A DNA stretch of 5,780 nucleotides from Campylobacterota bacterium. GTDB taxonomy: Bacteria; Campylobacterota; Campylobacteria; Campylobacterales; Sulfurovaceae. Numbering within the stretch: position 1 is the first letter of the stretch; the number at the start of each line of letters is the position of its first letter. Location of the stretch: positions 1 to 5,780 of the forward strand of contig DSAK01000019.1 of assembly GCA_011372825.1 (NCBI GenBank). Reading direction: 5' to 3'. The translations under genes were made by a program, and so were the position numbers. This document shows positions 1 to 5,780 of this stretch, piece by piece. The notes under the pieces are model-generated. The model was given only the letters and a program-made list of their open reading frames with translations. It had not been told where the DNA came from and did no database searches.

Positions 1-63
1 GGTTTTGATGTTGGCAGAGAGATAGGACGTCAATAGGGCGATGATCAATACTAGCTTTTTCAT
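1..63 (-). CDS. Secreted or periplasmic protein, N-terminus only (partial, runs off left edge)
   Basis: Only the first 21 codons lie in the window. They encode a textbook Sec signal peptide, MKKLVLIIALLTSYLSA: a two-lysine n-region, a hydrophobic core of about ten residues, and a likely cleavage after SYLSA. The mature protein therefore begins near NIKT and should be periplasmic, outer-membrane or exported. The frame stays open upstream, so in-frame ATGs at 72 and 123 are alternatives. The one at 123 has an AAGAGG Shine-Dalgarno-like sequence about 8 bases upstream but would put 20 polar residues before the signal core. I prefer 63 because the product then starts as a normal signal peptide, although no ribosome-binding site precedes it. 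It lies downstream of and co-oriented with the type I secretion operon. In LapBCE-type loci this position may be taken by a LapG-like cysteine protease or an OmpA-like protein, but nothing visible here identifies the family. Confidence 0.7.
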   Translation of the reverse strand, partial: MKKLVLIIALLTSYLSANIKT

Positions 64-70
64 AAACGGC

Positions 71-76
71 ATTATA
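71..76 (-). promoter_or_regulatory. Extended -10 promoter of the secreted-protein gene
   Basis: The minus strand reads TTGCTATAATGCCG, a perfect TATAAT with the TGN extension, in the gap after the HlyD-family gene. The predicted transcription start, 6-8 bases downstream, falls almost on the ATG at 63, so a transcript from here would be leaderless or nearly so. No good -35 is seen, which is common for sigma-70 promoters in Campylobacterota. The alternative is that the gene is read through from the operon and starts at the ATG at 123, with this motif being chance AT-rich coding sequence. Confidence 0.45.
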
Positions 77-212
77 GCAAATAAATCACAGGATTGATGC
101 AGGCTAAAGTTCACCATTTTCATGGATGATACCTCTTCAAAAGAGCAAAAAATCAAACTCACATGACCGTAGACGATCCCTCTAAAGCCTAGCCTCTCTG
201 ATAGAAGTTGAT

Positions 213-1382
213 TTAACGCTCCGTAAATGATTCACTCAAAGTTTTTATGAGAGGTTTAGCCAAATAATTGAGCACGCTTCTGTTGCCCGTAATGATATCA
301 ATCTGTGCTGTCATACCCGGGGCAATTTCTATTTTTTTACCATTTTTAGAGACTATATCGCTTTGAGTCAATGCAATGAGTACTCTATAGTAGTATCTCT
401 CGCCATGTATCGTTTTTTCGACAAGTGTATCAGGGCTGATATAGCGAACCACACCATGAAAAATGCCATAGATACTATAATCATACGCATCCAATTTTAC
501 TGAGGCTTTTTGTCCTTCTTGTACAAATGAAATGTCAGAAGGAGTAAGTTTTGCTTCTACAATCAACTCATCGCCATCAGGTACAAGCTCCATGATGACA
601 TCTCCGGGTCGAACCCTTGCTCCTTTGGTTGTGATAAGTATATTTTTGACGATAGCATCCATGGGGGATTCGATCCGTGTTCTCTCCAGGGTAATCGTTC
701 GATCTGTTAGCTCTTGTTGTTTGGTTGAGAGTTCTTCTTCTGCTCTCGTCATATCGGCTTGCGAATCTTGAAAATATTTATTACGTTTATTGGATATTTG
801 CCCCTTAATATCGGAAATTTGCCTTTTTAAACGAATCACTTCCATAGCTCCTATATCTCCCTCTTTGAGTAGAGGCACACTCAGATCCAACTCACTCTGC
901 GCAAGTTTAAGTGACTCATTGAGGGCAGATAAGTCATCATGTAAGGCTTGTTGGCGACGACGATAAAGTTCTACTTGGTTATCGATAAATTCTTGATATT
1001 GTTGTATCTCTTCAGGAAACTCCAGCGGTTTCCCGAACACCTCTGCACGCAATCTTATCAATGACGCTTGTAGTGCAGCAACCTTCGCTTTGCTATCGTC
1101 ATAAAATGCTTTTGCCTGAGAACGCTCCAGCATGACCAGAAGTTGTCCTTTACTTACCCTCTCACCCTCTTTGACACATATTTTTTCTATCACACCGTCA
1201 TTTGCAGACTGTATCTCTTGTGTCTTTGCTAGAGCGATCACGTGCCCTTGTGCACGAGAGATCCGATCGAGATTGGCATACGAAGCCCAAACAAAAAAAG
1301 GCACCAGTATGATAGCGATTGATCCAAAGATAATCCATGATGGGTTGATACGCATCGCATGCGGAAGTGATCTTTTGTTCAT
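213..1382 (-). CDS. HlyD/LapC-family periplasmic adaptor (membrane fusion protein) of type I secretion
   Basis: This 389-residue protein is the periplasmic adaptor that links the inner-membrane ABC exporter to the outer-membrane channel. A short cytoplasmic N-terminus is followed by one membrane anchor at about residues 16-34. A first lipoyl half-motif lies at about 45-87 (GHVIA, then NDGVIEKICVKEGERVSKGQ). A long helical hairpin rich in Glu, Gln, Lys and Leu runs from about 88 to 236. The second lipoyl half is at about 237-268 (RIESPMDAIV, then GARVRPGDVIMELVP), and the beta-barrel and membrane-proximal part runs to about 365, with the family-typical APGMTAQIDIITG at 354-366. The length is normal for the family. 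The start overlaps the exporter stop as ATGA, with GAAGG at 1396-1392 as ribosome-binding site, indicating translational coupling. The neighbours and the domain order make the role secure; the substrate is unknown. LapC of the biofilm adhesin system is the closest functional analogue I would name. Confidence 0.95.
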   Translation of the reverse strand: MNKRSLPHAMRINPSWIIFGSIAIILVPFFVWASYANLDRISRAQGHVIALAKTQEIQSANDGVIEKICVKEGERVSKGQLLVMLERSQAKAFYDDSKAKVAALQASLIRLRAEVFGKPLEFPEEIQQYQEFIDNQVELYRRRQQALHDDLSALNESLKLAQSELDLSVPLLKEGDIGAMEVIRLKRQISDIKGQISNKRNKYFQDSQADMTRAEEELSTKQQELTDRTITLERTRIESPMDAIVKNILITTKGARVRPGDVIMELVPDGDELIVEAKLTPSDISFVQEGQKASVKLDAYDYSIYGIFHGVVRYISPDTLVEKTIHGERYYYRVLIALTQSDIVSKNGKKIEIAPGMTAQIDIITGNRSVLNYLAKPLIKTLSESFTER

Positions 1383-3565
1383 ATAGTATTACCTTCAGGA
1401 GAGTTTTTTTGATTTGGTTGTTTTGGTTGTTTTGGTTGTTTTGGTTGTTTTGGTTGTTTTGGTTGTTTTGGTTGTTTTGGTTGAGTCAACTTTTGTAACA
1501 CTGCATCACGAGGACCATCCATCACGATACCTTCTGGAGACAGCACAATGATACGATTGACCATCCCCAAGAGTGCAGGTTTGTGTGTCACTACTATCAA
1601 TGTTTGGTTGGCACGTATAGCGTTGTGCAGTAGATTTAAGATATGATTTTCTGTGCCATCATCCATATTGGCAGTCGGTTCATCAAGCAGCCATACACTT
1701 GGCGAAAAGAGAAGCATCCTTGTGATCGCTATGAGCTGCTTTTGTCCGCCCGATACACTCTCGCCTCCCTCAGGTACTGGCGTATCAAGTCCCTGTGGCA
1801 ATGCGTTGATCAACTGAATCAATCCTGTTTTTTTAGCAGCATCCATAATCTCATCATCATTGACACCTACTAAGCCAAGCAGCAAATTATCACGTAAGCT
1901 ACCCGACATCAATTTGACAGACTGCGGTAGGTAGCCTATCGTTTCAGATAATTTACTGCGTGAAAGATGTTGTAGATCCATCCCATTGATAAGCATAGTC
2001 CCTTCTTGGGGCATATATAGACCTGCCAACATCTTTAGCAATGTTGATTTGCCTGAGCCTATTCTTCCTAAGATTGCTATGCGCTCCCCCGCTTTGATGT
2101 TCAAGTGTTTCACTCGCAACGTTGGCATATCTTCACCATACGAAAAGTGAATATTTTTGCATTGATAATTTGGGCTGAGAGACTCTGGTGATAGTGGACG
2201 CGCTATACCCTCATTGTCACCCGCAAGTGCATACACATTATCCAGATCTTTTACTGCTATTTTGGCTCTTCCCCATTGGACAAAAAGATTGGGTAGCATT
2301 CCTATAGGAGAAAGAACTCTTCCCGATAGGATGGTGACTGCGATCAATCCACCCATAGTAAGTGTATCGGTAGTTGAAGCCAAATAGGCACCGGTTGCCA
2401 CCAAAGAAACATAGCTGACTTGTTGCAAAAAAGCTGCCAAATAACTCGAAAGCTCACTATAGTGTCGAATAGAAATATCATCATATATGGCATCTTCTGT
2501 GAGTGCGTTCCATCTGCTCAGTAGGCTCCAGTTCGCACCTGATGCCTTGACATTTTCAGCATTCTCTACCGCCTCAACTAAAAGCCCCAACTTTTTATGT
2601 GAAGCCATTGAAGAGGTGGTTGTTAGCTTATCTATCTTATGTCTAAAAAGGGCACCAACTAAAATAGAAAGAACCAAAAAGATAAACACTATCAATCCCA
2701 TCATCCAGCCACCAAGGAGGATAATAGTGGCTAAAAATATCAGAGAAAATGGGAAGTCAATCAGCACATAGAGGGCTGCAGATGAGATAAAAGAACGAAC
2801 CGATCCATAACTTTGTAGCTGCCCCGATAATGTACCGATACTCTTTGGAAGCGCATCTAAGCGGATTTTTAAAAATCGGCTAAAAATATTGTGTGAATAA
2901 GCGATGTCCATCTGTATTGCCGTGTTGTCCAAAACCAATGATCTGGCCAACTTTAAAAGCATTTCTAAAAAAATAGCAATAAAGACTCCCACACTTAAAG
3001 AGATCAGTGTTGATATGCCTTGTGTTGGGATCACACGATCATAAACCTGCATACTATAAAATGATGTGGCGAGTGCCAATATATTGATACTAACCGTTGC
3101 GACAGCAGCGTGAAATAGCTTAGTTTTTTGCTCCAATGCTACCTCTTTGAACATCTTGGAGGCAGATTTTTTACTCTTTTCAACGGGCTTCATTTTAATC
3201 GGAGTGAAAAAGGTATCGGGATGAAAATTTTTGATATATTTTACACCCTCTATCGATTCGCTTTTCCATGAACCATCCGCTTCAAGCGCATAAACGATAC
3301 TCAAGCCGTGCTCAGGTATAAGCGCTAAAGCGGGCAGTGATACTTGCTCAAGGTGGTGACTCCACAATGGCTTTTTGAGATGGAAAGCATCAAAGCACGC
3401 TTCATAAAACAAACGCACAGAATCCTCTTCGACACTGTTGAGTGCTTTTTCCAATGTTGCATACTGATAAGCACTCAATCTAGATGAAGAAAAATGAGGC
3501 AACGTACATTTTTTTGCAAGCCATTGAAGGTCATTTTTGGCTTGTTCTAGGTCTTTGTAGATCAT
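1379..3565 (-). CDS. Type I secretion ABC exporter, permease fused to ATPase (LapB/LssB-like)
   Basis: This 728-residue inner-membrane half-transporter should dimerise and drive export of an unfolded substrate through the adaptor and channel encoded beside it. Residues 1-125 fit a C39-peptidase-like domain, but I see no canonical catalytic Cys or His context, so it is probably a substrate-binding, non-cleaving version. About six membrane segments follow, roughly at 149-171, 185-205, 263-283, 286-307, 373-397 and 403-425, with the family-typical SMQVYDRVIPTQGISTL at 171-187. The ATPase domain has Walker A GRIGSGKST (500-508), Q-loop Q548, signature VSGGQKQ (604-610, V replacing the usual L), Walker B VWLLDE (624-629), D-loop near 631-635 and switch H661; all key residues are intact. 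The C-terminus carries seven QPK units and one QPN (695-718), which is not part of the family core. The start lies one base after the TolC-family stop, with GGAGA at 3576-3572 as ribosome-binding site. Confidence 0.96.
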   Translation of the reverse strand: MIYKDLEQAKNDLQWLAKKCTLPHFSSSRLSAYQYATLEKALNSVEEDSVRLFYEACFDAFHLKKPLWSHHLEQVSLPALALIPEHGLSIVYALEADGSWKSESIEGVKYIKNFHPDTFFTPIKMKPVEKSKKSASKMFKEVALEQKTKLFHAAVATVSINILALATSFYSMQVYDRVIPTQGISTLISLSVGVFIAIFLEMLLKLARSLVLDNTAIQMDIAYSHNIFSRFLKIRLDALPKSIGTLSGQLQSYGSVRSFISSAALYVLIDFPFSLIFLATIILLGGWMMGLIVFIFLVLSILVGALFRHKIDKLTTTSSMASHKKLGLLVEAVENAENVKASGANWSLLSRWNALTEDAIYDDISIRHYSELSSYLAAFLQQVSYVSLVATGAYLASTTDTLTMGGLIAVTILSGRVLSPIGMLPNLFVQWGRAKIAVKDLDNVYALAGDNEGIARPLSPESLSPNYQCKNIHFSYGEDMPTLRVKHLNIKAGERIAILGRIGSGKSTLLKMLAGLYMPQEGTMLINGMDLQHLSRSKLSETIGYLPQSVKLMSGSLRDNLLLGLVGVNDDEIMDAAKKTGLIQLINALPQGLDTPVPEGGESVSGGQKQLIAITRMLLFSPSVWLLDEPTANMDDGTENHILNLLHNAIRANQTLIVVTHKPALLGMVNRIIVLSPEGIVMDGPRDAVLQKLTQPKQPKQPKQPKQPKQPKQPKQPNQKNSPEGNTI
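1412..1483. repeat. 9-bp coding tandem repeat, 8 units (encodes QPK tail of the exporter)
   Basis: The plus strand carries seven identical TTTTGGTTG units at 1421-1483 plus one unit at 1412-1420 differing only in its first base (ATTTGGTTG). On the coding strand each is CAACCAAAA (Gln-Pro-Lys); the last is CAACCAAAT (Gln-Pro-Asn). The unit length is a multiple of three, so gain or loss of units changes the tail length without shifting the frame. Identity at the DNA level, including third codon positions, points to recent slippage or expansion rather than conserved protein sequence. The array ends about 30 bases before the exporter stop and the overlapping adaptor start. Confidence 0.97.
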
Positions 3566-3566
3566 T

Positions 3567-4811
3567 TCACATCTCCAGACACAATTTCATTTTGCCACTC
3601 TTTAAGTATAAAAGTTGATCCAAAAGCCATACATTTGCTTCCAAATCTGCAAGCGACATTTGATTTCTAGTGAGCTCACGAGAGGAGTTAAGCAAATCTA
3701 GCCACTGTCGTTTCCCTGCTAAAAAAAGGCGGGTATATGACTCCAACACATTTTGTGAAGCTTCGATACTCTCTTTCATCCCCTCGATACGCTCCAGTGC
3801 AGAGTGATAATCATCATAATCTTGCATCATCTCATTGGATAATTCTAATTTTTTAGAGAGGACTTCATAGCGTGTTTGTAGCACTTTTGATTTTGCGGAT
3901 TCTACATTGGACAGAGCGGAAAGTCCTGCACCTGGTGAAAGTGATACAGACACATAAAAGAGGTTTTCGCTTGAGTGGGTGTTGTTATAAAGCGAGCCAC
4001 TCTGATGTTCTGCACGCAGGGAGACATTTGGCCAAAAAATCGATTGTGCTTTCTTTTTCTCTGCTTCGGATAGCGCAACTTGTGTAGAGAGCTTTTTCAA
4101 TGCGGGATGCGTACGCATCATCTCTTCTATGGCACTCTCTAAGGAGAGATCTGAAGAGCGGTATGAGTCTGAAAATTCAATATCACATCGAAGAGGCTGA
4201 TTGATCAATAGCTCTATTTGGGCGATCGCTATGTTTCGTTTGGAGAGCGCTACTTTTAGATCGGTATTGACCTGCAAAAGCCTAGATTTGAGCAATTCGC
4301 CATCTGCTCGTGACGATACCCCTGCATCGATGCGACGACTCAACATTCTCTGCAACATTTGAAGTTGTCTTTTGCCTTCGATGATCGCTTGAAGATTTTT
4401 TTCACTCTGTATGAGTGTATGCAAAGTGTAGATCACTGTGCTAGCTAAACTATATGCACTTTCTTCAAGAGTGGCTTCTGATTCGCCTTTTTTTGACAAA
4501 GCAAAATCTTTGGCTGCATCGAGTTTCCCACCTGTCCATAACGGCTGTTCAATGCGGTAGATAGTAGCGCTTTGCGAGGAAGTTTGAGAAAGTTCAATCG
4601 AAGGTGTTGGAAAGTAGTTCCATTTGGCACCTTCAACCTGAGCTTCAGCGCTTTTTAAGATTTCGCGAGAAGCACTTATACTTGGATGGGTCTTTAGTGC
4701 CATCTGTATCACATCTGAGATATCAAGCACACAGTCTCTTGTTGTGCTGACCGCTTCTTTGGCGTAAAGCCCGTAACACAAAAAGAGTAGCCATAAAGCA
4801 AATTTTAACAT
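3567..4811 (-). CDS. TolC/LapE-family outer-membrane efflux channel of type I secretion
   Basis: This 414-residue outer-membrane channel protein is expected to form a trimeric tunnel that docks on the HlyD-family adaptor. Residues 1-17 form a signal peptide (MLKFALWLLFLCYGLYA, probable cleavage before KEA). Two TolC repeats follow: the first from about 28 (DISDVIQMALKTHPSI, a typical opening helix) and the second from about 223 (LESAIEEMMRTHPALKKL). Each contains a beta-strand part, near 66-92 (FPTPSIELSQ, then EQPLWTGGKL) and near 259-294 (FWPNVSLRAEHQ, then SVSLSPGAGL), flanked by long helices. The motif FLAGKRQWLDLLNSSREL at 363-380 is typical of channels dedicated to type I secretion. The length is near the family norm. 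It is the first gene of the operon. The ATG at 4811 gives a clean signal peptide, but its ribosome-binding site is weak (no AGGAG-like sequence in GTTGGGTTGAAAC). No truncation or frameshift is visible. Confidence 0.94.
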   Translation of the reverse strand: MLKFALWLLFLCYGLYAKEAVSTTRDCVLDISDVIQMALKTHPSISASREILKSAEAQVEGAKWNYFPTPSIELSQTSSQSATIYRIEQPLWTGGKLDAAKDFALSKKGESEATLEESAYSLASTVIYTLHTLIQSEKNLQAIIEGKRQLQMLQRMLSRRIDAGVSSRADGELLKSRLLQVNTDLKVALSKRNIAIAQIELLINQPLRCDIEFSDSYRSSDLSLESAIEEMMRTHPALKKLSTQVALSEAEKKKAQSIFWPNVSLRAEHQSGSLYNNTHSSENLFYVSVSLSPGAGLSALSNVESAKSKVLQTRYEVLSKKLELSNEMMQDYDDYHSALERIEGMKESIEASQNVLESYTRLFLAGKRQWLDLLNSSRELTRNQMSLADLEANVWLLDQLLYLKSGKMKLCLEM

Positions 4812-4849
4812 GTTTCAACCCAACTTATTTGTAGTCTTTATCAAAGAGA

Positions 4850-4855
4850 TTGACA
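4850..4855 (+). promoter_or_regulatory. Possible -35 box of a divergent promoter
   Basis: The plus strand has a perfect TTGACA here, overlapping the opposite-strand -10 of the secretion operon (TTGACATTATA against TATAATGTCAA). With a 17-base spacer the matching -10 would be TACTTT at 4873-4878, a poor match, so the promoter would be weak or activator-dependent, or may not exist. If real, it would transcribe the decayed gene to the right. Confidence 0.2.
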
Positions 4856-4860
4856 TTATA
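4855..4860 (-). promoter_or_regulatory. -10 box of the type I secretion operon promoter
   Basis: The minus strand reads TTGGCTATAATGTCAATC, with a perfect TATAAT 43 bases upstream of the TolC-family start. This places the transcription start near 4848 and gives a 5' leader of about 36 bases. The -35 region is AT-rich with no good TTGACA, and is instead covered by an inverted repeat. It is the best candidate for driving all three genes, since no other promoter is evident between them. Confidence 0.6.
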
Positions 4861-4868
4861 GCCAATTT

Positions 4869-4888
4869 AAATTACTTTACGGTAATTT
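4869..4888. promoter_or_regulatory. Inverted repeat, candidate operator of the secretion operon
   Basis: AAATTAC (4869-4875) and GTAATTT (4882-4888) form a perfect 7-bp inverted repeat around a 6-base spacer (TTTACG). It sits about 8 to 28 bases upstream of the operon's -10, that is over the expected -35. The two-fold symmetry and position suit a dimeric transcription factor. AT-rich intergenic DNA gives such repeats by chance fairly often, and no regulator gene is in view to pair with it. Confidence 0.35.
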
Positions 4889-4892
4889 TGTA

Positions 4893-5330
4893 TTGAAGCG
4901 CGTTGAAAAAGCGGATTATCCAGCAGTTTATGCGTGGTTTTTCGTGTAGCATACAGGAGCAAATTGCACAAAGTATTTATCATCTGGGGCATAGTTGATA
5001 GCTATAGTGGATTAGACTCATTGATCGTGGCGCAACGTTTAGAGAGGGTGCCACCTGTGCTTATCTATTTGTTTTCGGGTGCTACCGATATCGATACTTA
5101 TAAGAGTGGATGGTGTATCTACAAGAAAAGTTGCCTCAAAGTACACTCATCAAAAGTATGACTAATGGTGAAATTTCAAACAAATCTACTTGCCAATTGA
5201 TGAAATTTTTTCAAACTCTGCTGTTTTGCTTTTGCTTTCGGGAAAAGAGCTACGTTACGCTTGAAAACACAGTTTCAACTGGAAATCTGCAGGAGCCCTC
5301 TTTCAAAGTGACAAATCGAATATAGCTTGA
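4893..5330 (+). pseudogene. Frameshifted remnant, probably of a FIST-domain sensory protein
   Basis: No single frame is open across this stretch, but successive frames give protein-like pieces in order. They are KRVEKADYPAVYAWFF (4896-4943), SIQEQIAQSIYHLGHS (4948-4995), VPPVLIYLFSGATDIDTY in the next piece (about 4997-5102), then LQEKLPQSTLIKSMTNGEIS in a third frame (5116-5175). A strand such as VLIYLFSG, then a helix, then LP..TLI....T.GEI matches the FIST N-terminal sensory domain pattern (vLvqlFsG, LP.a.iIGatT.GEi). FIST domains are thought to sense small ligands and are often joined to GGDEF, EAL or chemotaxis output modules. After 5175 the continuation is unclear: frames giving NKSTCQLMKFF and PIDEIFSNSAVLLLLSG compete, and stops appear in all frames by about 5330. 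At least two frameshifts are needed, so the gene would be inactive. The family call rests on pattern memory only; the boundaries are approximate, and some pieces could be coincidence. Confidence 0.4.
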
Positions 5331-5373
5331 CCAACAAAACCGTTGAATCTACGAACACTATCTAGGAAGAGAG

Positions 5374-5592
5374 ATGATGGGTAGTGCTAAGTTATCAGAC
5401 ATAGCATCTCCTCAAATCCTGCATAGCGATAAAATACAGAGAGGAAGGTCTCCACTTTTACGCTATGACGATGGGTTATTTTTATTTGATAGCAACAACA
5501 CATGGACAAGGCTTGATTTTATCACAAGTCAGCGTTTTCTTATGCTTTTTTTATCTATTGTTTATCGCATGTTGATCCATGGAGTATTTTAG
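5374..5592 (+). CDS. Possible small protein of unknown function (doubtful)
   Basis: This 72-codon open frame is preceded by AGGAAG at 5364-5369, spaced 4 bases from the first ATG and 7 from a second in-frame ATG at 5377, so the translation signal is plausible. The first 50 residues are mixed and soluble-looking (for example LLRYDDGLFLFDSNNTWTRL at 29-48). Residues 53-69 are hydrophobic (FLMLFLSIVYRMLI) and could form one C-terminal membrane segment. I recognise no family. It follows the decayed sensor remnant in the same orientation, so it may be a further piece of that gene or chance. Confidence 0.22.
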   Translation: MMGSAKLSDIASPQILHSDKIQRGRSPLLRYDDGLFLFDSNNTWTRLDFITSQRFLMLFLSIVYRMLIHGVF

Positions 5593-5780
5593 ATGTGCGC
5601 AGTTGTTTGGTATGATGACTTTTGGTGGTCTTGATGTTGTATTTTTAGTAAAAATATGATAGTATGACTATGTAAAGTCTTTAGGAGTAGTGTTTTAGTG
5701 AAAATGACCACCAACACGATCTTAAAAGGCTTTTTAACATTTAAATTACCTTAAGTTATGTGTTGTTTGTACAAATGTAC
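5593..5780. other. Region with no supported gene
   Basis: The stretch is AT-rich. It contains a -10-like TATGAT (5655-5660, plus strand) and an AGGAG (5683-5687) ten bases before a GTG (5698), but the resulting frame is only 18 codons (stop at 5752-5754). The 9-bp inverted repeat TTGGTGGTC (5622-5630) / GACCACCAA (5706-5714) spans the middle, and TTTGTACAAA (5766-5775) is a 10-bp palindrome at the edge. None of these is enough to name a feature; the window ends before any following gene becomes clear. Confidence 0.5.

Noticed and set aside
133..145. CTCTT-CAA-AAGAG hairpin as a terminator after the operon
   Set aside because: The stem is only 5 bp, and the T-run lies upstream, not downstream, of it on the minus strand, so it does not fit an intrinsic terminator.
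532..771. Plus-strand open frame opposite the HlyD-family gene
   Set aside because: It is antisense to a full-length, well-recognised gene, has no homologous look, and is low-complexity Ser-rich, as expected for a shadow frame. The other open frames opposite or inside the three operon genes were rejected on the same grounds.
1412..1483. Repeat array considered as CRISPR or an intergenic repeat
   Set aside because: Units are 9 bp, directly adjacent without spacers, and lie in frame inside the exporter gene.
4934..5161. 75-codon plus-strand open frame taken as an intact gene
   Set aside because: Only its middle part looks protein-like, and the best continuation lies in a different frame, so it is better explained as one piece of a frameshifted gene.
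5169..5215. TGAAATTTCA palindrome and the nearby similar TGAAATTTTTTCAAAC
   Set aside because: Both are short AT-rich matches inside the decayed coding region, likely by chance.
5110..5325. 71-codon plus-strand open frame taken as an intact gene
   Set aside because: Its start falls inside a helix-strand unit that continues from the previous frame, and its second half competes with another protein-like frame; treated as part of the remnant.
5698..5754. 18-codon frame with an AGGAG upstream as a leader peptide
   Set aside because: It is too short and has no visible downstream gene or attenuator to support it.

Overview
The window holds a complete three-gene type I secretion operon on the minus strand. 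It is flanked by the 5' end of a small secreted-protein gene on the left and about 970 bases without an intact recognisable gene on the right. The moderate to low GC, the tight gene packing, the TATAAT -10 boxes with poor -35 boxes and the style of the proteins suggest a Campylobacterota (Epsilonproteobacteria) genome, perhaps near Sulfuricurvum or Sulfurimonas. That assignment is inferred from protein and promoter character, not from a marker gene.

The operon reads from right to left. At 4811-3567 is a TolC/LapE-family outer-membrane channel with a signal peptide. One base later, at 3565-1379, comes an ABC exporter (permease plus ATPase) of the LapB/LssB kind, with a degenerate C39-like N-terminal domain and an unusual (QPK)7-QPN tail encoded by a perfect 9-bp tandem repeat. 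At 1382-213, overlapping the exporter stop by ATGA, is a HlyD/LapC-family membrane fusion protein. Together they form a one-step conduit across both membranes. Exporters of this family usually handle large glycine-rich RTX adhesins or related proteins. No substrate gene is visible here.

Downstream of the operon, at 123-1 and running off the left edge, is the start of a gene whose product begins with a clear signal peptide. A strong extended -10 (TGCTATAAT) lies directly at its start codon. In LapBCE-type loci a periplasmic protease (LapG) or OmpA-like protein often sits nearby, but only the N-terminus is visible and no function can be assigned.

Upstream of the operon, 4812-4892 looks like a compact regulatory region. 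It has a -10 for the operon, a 7-bp perfect inverted repeat over the expected -35, and a TTGACA on the opposite strand. Beyond it, about 4893-5330 on the plus strand, the sequence reads as protein-like only if several frames are joined. The best-preserved part resembles the core of a FIST sensory domain, so I interpret it as a decayed divergent sensor gene. The rest, to 5780, has one possible 72-codon ORF and otherwise nothing I can support firmly.
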